From Flavobacterium shii (GTDB lineage Bacteria > Bacteroidota > Bacteroidia > Flavobacteriales > Flavobacteriaceae): 64,000 bases of DNA. The stretch covers positions 1 to 64,000 of the forward strand of contig NZ_JAOZEW010000005.1 of the NCBI RefSeq assembly GCF_025847235.1, given 5' to 3'. Below, piece by piece: positions 9,244 to 17,900 of the stretch; positions within the stretch are counted from its first letter, which is position 1, and every line of letters begins with the position of its first letter. The position numbers and the translations under genes are program-made. Under the pieces are notes generated by a model, which was given only the letters and a program-made list of their open reading frames with translations, did not search any database and had not been told where the DNA came from.

Positions 9244-9344
9244 ATAGATAATTTAAGTTAGCAACACTTTGTTAAAGTCCCAACAAACCTACTTTCTTCA
9301 AATCTGTTGCATATTTTTATTCAATATTATCCTAAAATAAAATG

Positions 9345-9352
9345 TAATTTTG
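9345..9352 (+). promoter_or_regulatory. Putative -7 element of the dGTPase gene
   Basis: TAATTTTG fits the flavobacterial TAnnTTTG -7 box; no good TTG partner lies 19 bases upstream. If used, transcription would begin near 9358, which places the ATG at 9403 inside the transcript and excludes the TTG at 9307. Confidence 0.4.
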
Positions 9353-9402
9353 GGGTTTTAGATGCCAATCTAAAAGCTAAAATCAGAAATCAACAATTAA
9401 AA

Positions 9403-10749
9403 ATGAACTGGGAACAACTTTTATCACTAAAACGCCAAGGCGATACTAGCAAAAGATTACGTGTAGAACAAGATGATACGCGTTTGGGATTTGAAGTAGA
9501 TTATGACCGAATAATATTTTCATCGGCTTTTAGAAGTCTACAAGATAAAACGCAGGTAATTCCGCTTTCCAAAACAGATTTTGTCCATACCCGATTAACG
9601 CATAGTTTAGAAGTTTCGGTAGTAGGACGTTCTCTTGGACGTTTGGTAGGAAAAAAAATCATCGAAAAATATCCTTTTTTAAAAGAAGTTCATGGTTATC
9701 ACATGAACGATTTTGGAGCTATTGTTGCAGCAGCATCATTGGCACACGATATTGGGAATCCACCTTTTGGACATTCGGGAGAAAAAGCCATTGGAGAATA
9801 TTTCTCAATAGGAAACGGACAACAATATAAAGAGCATTTATCGGATAAAGAATGGCAGGATCTAATAGATTTTGAAGGTAATGCCAACGGATTTTCTGTT
9901 TTAACGGCAAGTCGCCCGGGAATAGAAGGAGGTCTCCGAATTTCATACGCTACATTAGGCGCTTTTATGAAATATCCAAAAGAGAGTTTGCCTAAAAAAC
10001 CAACCAATAATATTGCGGATAAAAAATACGGTTTCTTCCAGACCGACAAAGACTTTTTTAATAAAGTAGCTGCCGATATGGGAATGTTACCTAATAAATC
10101 GGGAGAAGATATCGGTTTCGAAAGGCATCCTCTTGCTTATTTAGTCGAAGCGGCAGATGATATTTGTTATACCATTATTGATTTTGAAGACGGAATAAAT
10201 CTTGGTTTAGTTTCCGAGGATTATGCTTTGGAATACTTGATTAAACTTGTAAAAGATAATATTGGTGTTGCCAAATATAAAACGTTAACTACCAAAGAAG
10301 ATCGTATTAGTTATTTGCGAGCTTTGGCAATAGGAAGTTTGATAAATGATGCTGTTAGAGTTTTTATCGAAAATGAAGAAGCTATTCTTGAAGGTAAATT
10401 TCCATTTGCATTAATGGATAAAAGCCAGTATAAAGCACAAATGGATGATATTATAAATCTAAGTGTTCAGAATATTTATCAAAGCCGTGAGGTAATCGAA
10501 AAAGAAATTGTGGGTTACCAAATTATCCAAACACTTCTGGATAAGTTTATAACGGCTTTTAATAATAAATACAACGGAAAAACATCTAACTATGATACTT
10601 TGATTTTGAAAATGTTGCCAGAAAAGCATCATTTAGAAAAAGAAGGATTGTACGAAAGATTATTACATATCTGTCATTATGTTTCATTATTAACCGATGG
10701 AAATGCATTGGAATTATATGAAACTATAAACGGCAGAAAAACAACTTAG
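9403..10749 (+). CDS. dgt: dGTPase (deoxyguanosinetriphosphate triphosphohydrolase)
   Basis: A 448-residue HD-domain triphosphohydrolase that splits dGTP (or other dNTPs) into nucleoside and triphosphate. The metal site is visible: His67 in RLTHSLEVS and the HD pair His115-Asp116 in SLAHDIGNPPFGHSGE. The N-terminus LRVEQDDTRLGFEVDYDRIIFSSAFRSLQDKTQV is typical. The frame stays open upstream to a TTG at 9307, but that stretch (MHIFIQYYPK...) is not family-like and lies partly before the putative -7 box, so I start at ATG 9403. It ends three bases before the convergent DUF3078 gene. Confidence 0.92.
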   Translation: MNWEQLLSLKRQGDTSKRLRVEQDDTRLGFEVDYDRIIFSSAFRSLQDKTQVIPLSKTDFVHTRLTHSLEVSVVGRSLGRLVGKKIIEKYPFLKEVHGYHMNDFGAIVAAASLAHDIGNPPFGHSGEKAIGEYFSIGNGQQYKEHLSDKEWQDLIDFEGNANGFSVLTASRPGIEGGLRISYATLGAFMKYPKESLPKKPTNNIADKKYGFFQTDKDFFNKVAADMGMLPNKSGEDIGFERHPLAYLVEAADDICYTIIDFEDGINLGLVSEDYALEYLIKLVKDNIGVAKYKTLTTKEDRISYLRALAIGSLINDAVRVFIENEEAILEGKFPFALMDKSQYKAQMDDIINLSVQNIYQSREVIEKEIVGYQIIQTLLDKFITAFNNKYNGKTSNYDTLILKMLPEKHHLEKEGLYERLLHICHYVSLLTDGNALELYETINGRKTT

Positions 10750-10752
10750 TAT

Positions 10753-11748
10753 TTAAAAGGCGTACACTACACCAACTCCTAAAACTTGTTTTAGTTGCGC
10801 CTTTGGTCCTTCTGTAACTTGCACGCCATCAATTTCTTTTTTGGATTTGATGTCATCGTCATAAACAAAATGCACACCTATGTTGGCTTTAACATATTCA
10901 TTTACAACCAAGTCTAATTTAGTGGCGTAATCGATATCAATATTTCCAAATCTATTAAGGTAATCGGTATAAAGACTGAGACGATTTTCAAAAAACATAT
11001 TTTTGAAAATTTCATTTTTGGTATACCCTGTTAATAAAATACCAAATTCAGCTTTTATTTTTTGCCCATTTTCAATAAGAATTTGGTTATTAGGATCGAA
11101 TGGGTCAGGTGCATAAACTGCTTTTTTAACACCAAATGCTCCTTGATCTGCTAAAGTTTGGTCTAGAACCAAAGTAGTTTTTAAAGTGATTGGTGAGAAA
11201 TAAAAGGTGCGATTTTTTTCTTTATTTGCGTTTTCAGCTCCTGCTCCTAAGAACACATAGGCTGGGGCAAAAAGTTTCGAAATCGGGTTATCTGTATTTG
11301 GGTAAGAATATCCATTAGTGAATTGCGAATTGAAATTGAATTTGGCCGAATAATACCAATTCGAAAGTGTGTCTTTTCTAAATCCATAAGTAGAGTTAAA
11401 CATGAAAGCATCATCGGTCTTTCGTAGTTCAATACCATCCTGCTTGTTTAAACCATATTTTAAGAGAAGTTCATTGGCCCATTTATGATTGCCATTTGTA
11501 TATACCCTTGTAAATTCACCTTTAAAAAGACCAGAAATAGAGCTTGTTCCCCCGGCACTCCAGTTTACAAAAGCAATTTGGGTAATGTCAAATCCTAGTT
11601 TATTCTTTTTAGCCCAATTTGAGACAGTATCTGGTAATTGAGTTTGAATTACGGGTACCAATTGAGTTTGAATTAAAGATTTCTGAGCGAAATTTTTAGA
11701 CGAACAAATTATAAAAAGTACTAAAATAGATAAACGGAATAATTTCAT
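10753..11748 (-). CDS. DUF3078 domain-containing exported protein
   Basis: A 331-residue protein with a signal peptide (MKLFRLSILVLFIICSSKNFAQ). The mature part begins with the family pattern 'WAKKNKLGFDITQIAFVNWSAGGTSSISGLFKGEF' and continues as beta strands ending in VGVVYAF, so it is probably an outer-membrane barrel. DUF3078 proteins are widespread in Bacteroidota and have no established role. It is the next minus-strand gene after dxs, 39 bases downstream, and may share its transcript. Confidence 0.82.
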   Translation of the reverse strand: MKLFRLSILVLFIICSSKNFAQKSLIQTQLVPVIQTQLPDTVSNWAKKNKLGFDITQIAFVNWSAGGTSSISGLFKGEFTRVYTNGNHKWANELLLKYGLNKQDGIELRKTDDAFMFNSTYGFRKDTLSNWYYSAKFNFNSQFTNGYSYPNTDNPISKLFAPAYVFLGAGAENANKEKNRTFYFSPITLKTTLVLDQTLADQGAFGVKKAVYAPDPFDPNNQILIENGQKIKAEFGILLTGYTKNEIFKNMFFENRLSLYTDYLNRFGNIDIDYATKLDLVVNEYVKANIGVHFVYDDDIKSKKEIDGVQVTEGPKAQLKQVLGVGVVYAF

Positions 11749-11787
11749 TATGGCATTTTTTGTTTTGGCTTCGCAAAATAATTATTT

Positions 11788-13569
11788 TTAACCAAGAGAA
11801 AAAAGATTTTCTAAACTTTTAACGTCAATATTACACAATTGTTGTAATTGAGTAATAGTTCCATGTTCAATAAATACATCAGGAATCCCTAATATTTTTA
11901 TCTTGGCAGTATAATTATGAAGCGCCGAAAACTCTAAAATAGCGGTTCCAAAGCCTCCATTTATAGTACCGTCTTCAATAGTAATTATAGTTGTGAAATT
12001 GGTTAAAATGTAGTGTAATGTCTTGTTGTCTAGAGGTTTAATGAAAGGAAAGTCATAGTGGGCAATCGAGTCTGGGTTGCCCATATTTGCAAGAGCATTT
12101 ATCACATTATTTCCAATAGCTCCACTTGATAAAACAGCAGTTTTATTACCTTCTTTAAGGCAAGTCGCGGCTCCAATTTCGATTGTAGCATAATTCTTAA
12201 AATAATTCTTTTGCCAATCGGCAATTACACCTCGACCTCTTGGATATCGAATCGCGATAGGATGTTCTAATCCTAGTTGTGCAGTATATAAAATGTTTTG
12301 TAATTCGATTTCATTTAATGGTGCATGAATTATCATATTCGGGATGCAACGCAAATAGGCAATATCGAAAACACCATGATGAGTTGCGCCATCTTCTCCT
12401 ACTAAACCGGCTCTGTCCAAACAAAAAATAACTGGTAAATTTTGTAATGCAACATCATGTATAACCTGATCGTAGGCACGTTGTAAAAAAGTAGAGTATA
12501 TGTTGCAAAAAACAATCATACCCTGAGTTGCCATTCCAGCAGCAAGTGTTACAGCATGTTGCTCGGCAATACCTACATCAAAAGCACGCTTAGGAAAAGC
12601 ATCCATCATAAATTTAAGGGAGCTTCCAGAAGGCATTGCAGGTGTTATACCAACAATTTTTTCATTCTTTTGAGCCAAATCCAAAATGGTTAACCCAAAA
12701 ACATCTTGATATTTTGGCGGAAGATTATCTTCAATTTTAGGGATAATTTCTCCAGTCGAAGCATTAAACTTTCCAGGAGCATGATATTGAACCTGATTTT
12801 CTTCAGCTTGTTGTAAGCCTTTTCCTTTGGTAGTAACAATATGCAGGAATTTAGGACCTTTTATGTTCTTTAATCGTTTTAATTCTTTTATCAAGGCAAA
12901 GATATCATGCCCATCGATAGGACCCGAATAATCGAAATTTAATGATTTGATCATGTTATTCTTCTTCGGATTTTTTCCTTCTTTTACAGCAGTGAGGTAT
13001 TTTTTAAGCGCACCTACACTTGGATCGATCCCAATAGCATTATCATTTAAGATAACCAATAAATTTGCATCTGTTACACCAGCATGATTCAAACCTTCAA
13101 AAGCCATTCCCGATGCGATTGAAGCATCACCAATTACTGCTATATGTTGTTTGTTGAAATCGCCTTTTAAATTAGAAGCAATTGCCATTCCCAGCGCTGC
13201 CGAAATAGATGTGGAGGAATGTCCTACACCAAAGGTGTCATAGTTGCTTTCGGCTCTTTTAGGAAAACCGGAAATGCCATGAAGCTGGCGATTGGTGTGA
13301 AAATTTTCTCTTCTTTCAGTCAATATTTTATGCCCGTAAGCTTGATGACCTACATCCCAAACCAATAAATCGTCGGGCGTGTTAAATACATAATGCAATG
13401 CAATTGTCAATTCAATTACACCTAAACTGGATCCTAAATGTCCTTCTTTTACCGAAACAACATCAATGATAAACTGGCGTAATTCCTGAGCAACCTGACT
13501 AAGCTGTTCTTCTTTTAAAAGACGTAAATCGGCGGGATTGTATATGTTCGAAAGTAAGTTGCTTTTCAT
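11788..13569 (-). CDS. dxs: 1-deoxy-D-xylulose-5-phosphate synthase
   Basis: A 593-residue thiamine-diphosphate enzyme that condenses pyruvate and glyceraldehyde-3-phosphate, the first step of the MEP isoprenoid pathway. Visible landmarks: DVGHQAYGHKILT, GVGHSSTSISAALGMA, the ThDP/Mg motif GDASIASGMAFEGLNHAG...LNDN, IDGHD, the catalytic-glutamate region GIAEQHAVTLAAGMA, and DRAGLVGEDGATHHGVFD. It is slightly shorter than the E. coli enzyme (about 620 residues) but has all three domains. The motif GDASI replaces the more usual GDGA(M/I), an ordinary variant. Confidence 0.97.
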   Translation of the reverse strand: MKSNLLSNIYNPADLRLLKEEQLSQVAQELRQFIIDVVSVKEGHLGSSLGVIELTIALHYVFNTPDDLLVWDVGHQAYGHKILTERRENFHTNRQLHGISGFPKRAESNYDTFGVGHSSTSISAALGMAIASNLKGDFNKQHIAVIGDASIASGMAFEGLNHAGVTDANLLVILNDNAIGIDPSVGALKKYLTAVKEGKNPKKNNMIKSLNFDYSGPIDGHDIFALIKELKRLKNIKGPKFLHIVTTKGKGLQQAEENQVQYHAPGKFNASTGEIIPKIEDNLPPKYQDVFGLTILDLAQKNEKIVGITPAMPSGSSLKFMMDAFPKRAFDVGIAEQHAVTLAAGMATQGMIVFCNIYSTFLQRAYDQVIHDVALQNLPVIFCLDRAGLVGEDGATHHGVFDIAYLRCIPNMIIHAPLNEIELQNILYTAQLGLEHPIAIRYPRGRGVIADWQKNYFKNYATIEIGAATCLKEGNKTAVLSSGAIGNNVINALANMGNPDSIAHYDFPFIKPLDNKTLHYILTNFTTIITIEDGTINGGFGTAILEFSALHNYTAKIKILGIPDVFIEHGTITQLQQLCNIDVKSLENLFSLG

Positions 13570-13602
13570 TGTAGGATAAAAAGCGAATTTACGGTTTTAA
13601 AT

Positions 13603-14244
13603 TTAATTTTCTTTGTTTTCTGTTTTTGTAGAGTCAATTGCTGGTACTGATGATGTTGGTTTAAGTGTTGAATCTATTGCAGGTTTTAAAATATTTTCAG
13701 ATTTTAAAACTGGTTTTACTAACACAATGCCAGCTATCATTCTTTTTAAAGGTGTTCCACCTGTAGTTTTTATATCGTCTACATATGGCGGAGGTAGTGG
13801 CGGCGGAGGTATTGTGTCATTTGAAGTACTTTTTTTTGATATTGTTTTTCCAATGGTTGGATGTTGTTTAGTAGTAGTTTGTATAACTTCTATTTTGTCA
13901 ATTTTTTGTTTGTCTCCGTTTTTATCTTGACAACTAAACAATGTAGTTCCCATAGCAATAAACAATGCTAATAAAAAGATTTTATGATATTGAGTCTGCT
14001 TGTATAAAACTTCAGTCGGAATTTGAATTATTATGTTTTCTAATTGAGAATTTTTAAATCTACCACAAACACTTTTGTTCTGATTTGCCATAAAAAAATG
14101 CTGTACTTCATCAGGTAACATCTTTGTGAAATCAACTACAGTTTTAGAACAACTAAGGCAAAAACGACCGTTTTCGGCAGGCGTCATTTTATCCCAATTT
14201 TCATTGCAAGGCTCAGGAATACTTATTTTGTGTTTTGTAGGCAT
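13603..14244 (-). CDS. Four-cysteine, single-membrane-span, proline-rich protein
   Basis: A 213-residue protein of unknown function. Residues 1-65 hold four cysteines (Cys13, Cys29, Cys32, Cys60) in the pattern 'IPEPCNENWDKMTPAENGRFCLSCSKTVVDFT...SVCGRF', which suggests a small cytoplasmic metal-binding domain. The same N-terminal pattern occurs in many Bacteroidota membrane proteins, some fused to TonB-like ends. Residues about 87-105 form one transmembrane helix. The remainder is periplasmic, low complexity and proline-rich (PPPPLPPPYVDD at about 150), but the TonB C-terminal fold is absent. It may be a degenerate or shortened energy transducer, or a sensor. It lies 33 bases upstream of dxs on the same strand. 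Confidence 0.55.
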   Translation of the reverse strand: MPTKHKISIPEPCNENWDKMTPAENGRFCLSCSKTVVDFTKMLPDEVQHFFMANQNKSVCGRFKNSQLENIIIQIPTEVLYKQTQYHKIFLLALFIAMGTTLFSCQDKNGDKQKIDKIEVIQTTTKQHPTIGKTISKKSTSNDTIPPPPLPPPYVDDIKTTGGTPLKRMIAGIVLVKPVLKSENILKPAIDSTLKPTSSVPAIDSTKTENKEN

Positions 14245-14305
14245 ATTTTATAAATCAAAAAATAAATGTAATAAAAATTACTCCTTAAAAATGTATTTTT
14301 GTTTT

Positions 14306-14749
14306 ATGATAGATATTTTTACCGATGAGTATTTTATGAAAAAGGCTTTGCAAGAAGCCGAAATGGCATTTGATAAAGATGAAATTCCTGTTGGAGCCAT
14401 AATTGTAATTGATAATAAAGTCATTGCAAGAAGTCATAATTTAACCGAATTATTAAATGATGTTACGGCTCATGCCGAAATGCAAGCGATAACTGCTGCA
14501 GCTAATTTTTTAGGAGGAAAATATCTAAAAGACTGTACGCTTTACGTAACACTGGAACCTTGCCAGATGTGTGCAGGTGCTTTATATTGGAGTCAGATTT
14601 CTAAAATTGTTTTTGGAGCAAGCGATGAACATCGTGGTTATGAAAAAATGGGAACACAATTACATCCTAGAACTTTTGTTGTTCGTGGTGTTATGGCAAA
14701 TGAAGCTTCGGATTTAATGAAACGTTTCTTTGCCAAAAGAAGGAAATAA
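14306..14749 (+). CDS. tadA: TadA-like nucleoside/tRNA-adenosine deaminase
   Basis: A 147-residue zinc deaminase. The catalytic set is complete: His56 and Glu58 in AHAEMQAI, and Pro85-Cys86 with Cys89 in LEPCQMCAGALYWSQI. Length and sequence fit bacterial TadA, which converts A34 to inosine in tRNA-Arg(ACG); a guanine/cytosine deaminase of the same fold is the alternative. The frame is open further upstream (to 14126), but that part overlaps the divergent gene and is not family-like, so I choose ATG 14306 (MIDIFTDEYFMKKAL); ATG 14291 is a weaker alternative. Confidence 0.87.
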   Translation: MIDIFTDEYFMKKALQEAEMAFDKDEIPVGAIIVIDNKVIARSHNLTELLNDVTAHAEMQAITAAANFLGGKYLKDCTLYVTLEPCQMCAGALYWSQISKIVFGASDEHRGYEKMGTQLHPRTFVVRGVMANEASDLMKRFFAKRRK

Positions 14750-14924
14750 AAGATTCTTATTCTTTTGAAAAAAGAATAATTACTACCGTAGTTTTTCTTC
14801 TTAGAAGTAATTAAAATTTACAGTACTTTTATTACAATATAAAGACCATTTTATTAGTTATGGTTTTGAATTGTAAAAGGCATGTTTTTATGTGCAATTG
14901 TAATTTTGTAATAATTAACTCTAT

Positions 14925-17900
14925 ATGAAAGTGAAAACAAAAGGATTAGTTTACGTGTTTTTTGTATTTTTTATTTTTCAGGCTTGTGGCAGGAAATCTG
15001 CTGCCGATTTTAACTCTGATTTTTCATTGTTCAAATCGTATATAACCAGTTTTACAGGTGGGATTGTCTCGTCTCAATCGGATATACGTGTTGTTCTGGC
15101 TTTTGATAAAAAAGACTGGAAAATCAATCAGGTTCTGAATGATGATTTAATTGATATTTCTCCAAGTATTCATGGAAAAGTTGTAGCGCTTTCGAATAAT
15201 ACAATTGCCTTTATTCCAGAAAAAAAATTAAAGGCAGGAACCGAATATCAGGTAACGTTGAATTTGGATAAATTAATTACGCTTCCAAAGAAAGGGAATG
15301 ATGATAAAGATCTTTCCAAATTCAATTTTACTGTAAAAACCATTAAGCAGGATTTTATTGTAAATACGATGGATGTTCAATCGTATAGCAAAGAATATCA
15401 ATACCTGAATTGTGTATTGAAAACAGCCGATAATATAGATTTAGAAACAGCCAAAAAGCTGGTTTTAGCAAGCCATAACGGAAAAAATCTCAATATTAAA
15501 TTTGATAAAGCAACAAGTTCCGGAAAAGAATTTAAGTTTATTATTGATAGTATTCAGCGTTTATCTGCCGAGAGTAATCTGGAGATTTCTTATGATGGAA
15601 GTGGTTTTGATATTGATCAAAAAGGCAAAATGGATTTCTCGATTACAGCAATAAATGAGTTTAAAATTATAAAAGTCGATATCCCGGATGAAAGTAATCA
15701 ATCGGTATTAATTAATTTCTCGGAACCATTAGAGAAAGGACAGGATTTTAAAGGGTTGGTAACAATACAAAATACTAATAATTTAAAGTTTTCGACACAA
15801 GGGAATATTTTAAAAGTTTTTTTTAGTAATGAAAAACCAGTTAAAGAGGTCGTACATGAAGTTGCGGTCGCGATTGTTGATTCAACGAGTACAGTAGTAG
15901 ATAGTGCAGCAGTAGACAGTGTTGCTGTGGTTGAGCCAGTAGTGCAGGAAGACGTATCGGAACCAGTATCTGATCAAACTATAACAGGCGAGTTATTATT
16001 AGAAGTTTTTCAGGGAATAGAAAGCCAGTATGGTCGAAAAATGGCCAACAATTATTCTGATAAAATTACTTTTGACCAGATAAAACCAAATATTCGTTTT
16101 ATAAAAAATGGTACTATCCTACCAAGTTCAAATAACCTTAAATTGAATTTTGAAGCAGTAAATCTTGCAGCTGTAGATGTAAAAGTTTATAAGATTTATA
16201 AAAATAATATTCTGCAGTTTCTTCAAAATAATGAATTAAACGGAGCTCAAAATTTAAAACGAGTCTCTCAACCCGTTGCAAAAACTACACTTAATCTTAA
16301 GGAGAATACATTAATTAATCCGACCAAGTGGAATACTTTTGCTTTGGATTTATCCAAAATTATCACGCCGGAACCTGGAGCAATTTATAGGGTAGAGTTC
16401 TCATATAAAAAAGCGTACTCTCTGTATAAATGTGAAACTAGCGAAGAAAACCCAGATAAGACTACAGAGGAAGAAGATGTTGATGAAAACGATGTGAACT
16501 ACAGCGGAAATTCATATGATGACTATTATTATGATGATTACCAGTGGAGAGAAAGTCAAGACCCTTGTACAGGTTCGTATTATTATAATGCCAAAATTGG
16601 AACTAATATCCTAGCTTCAGATTTGGGGGTAATTGCCAAAAGAGGAGAGAATAAGTCTTATTTATTTGCAGTAAATAATATAATTACTACCGAGCCGGTT
16701 TCAAATGCAAGAGTAGATTTATATAGTTTTCAGCAACAAAAATTAGCAACAGGAACAACCAGTAGTGAAGGAATTGCTTCTTTTCAGTTGGATAAATTTG
16801 CTTATTTTGCTATTGTTACTTTAGGTACTCAATCGACTTACGTAAAGCTTGATGATGGAAATTCATTGTCTGTAAGTAATTTTGATGTTGCCGGCGAAAC
16901 GTTGCAAAAAGGGCTTAAAGGGTTTATTTATGGAGAGCGTGGTGTTTGGCGTCCGGGAGATAATTTGTATTTGTCTTTTATGCTAAATGATGCTGCGAAT
17001 AAATTGCCTAAAGCGCATCCAATAAAATTTAGATTAACAGATCCAAACGGAAAAGTCACTTATCAAACGGTTCAAAAATCGAATGATTTAAATCATTATG
17101 CATTTACAGTTCCCACAGATCCAGATGCGCCAACAGGAAATTGGGAAGCTATGGTAAGTGTGGGAGGCGCAAAATATTATAAAAGCATAAAAATTGAAAC
17201 TATTAAACCTAACCGTTTAAAAATTAAAAATACTTTCAAAAATGCAATATTATCTTCTTCATATCCAAACGTAAGTAATCTTGAAGTTACTTGGCTTCAT
17301 GGTGCTATTGCTAAAAATCTGAAGGTAGAAATACAGGCAAAATTTTCACAACAGCACACTACTTTTAAAGGATATGAAAAGTTTGCTTTTGATGATTTAG
17401 TTCGTCAGTTTAGTACCGAAGAAATTAACATTTTTTCAGGTAAACTAGATGAAAATGGTAAAGCGTCGGTAAATATTGAGCCTAAATTACAAGGGCAAGC
17501 ACCGGGAATGCTTAAAGCTGCTTTTATTACCAAAGTGTATGAAGAAGGAGGGGATTTTAGTACCGATGTTATCTCAACTACTTACTCACCTTACAAAACA
17601 TATGTGGGAGTAAAATCGCCAGAACCTACAAAATATGGAATGCTGGAAACCCGAGCAATGAACCGATTTGATATTGTTACCGTTGATGAAAACGGAAGGC
17701 CAAAATCGGTGAGAAACCTTGAGGTAAAAGTATATAAAACCGAATGGCGCTGGTGGTGGGATGCTTCGAGTGATAATTTGTCCAATTATAATTCGTCAAA
17801 TTCAACGACTTCGTACAAAACTTTTAGAGTAAATACGGATGCAAGCGGTAAAGGGAGCGTACAGTTTGCATTGGCTGATGAAGAGTGGGGACGTTATTTA

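Noticed and set aside
9307..9402. N-terminal extension of the dGTPase from a TTG at 9307
   Set aside because: The extra 32 residues do not resemble the family, and a putative -7 promoter element lies inside this stretch; ATG 9403 gives the normal N-terminus.
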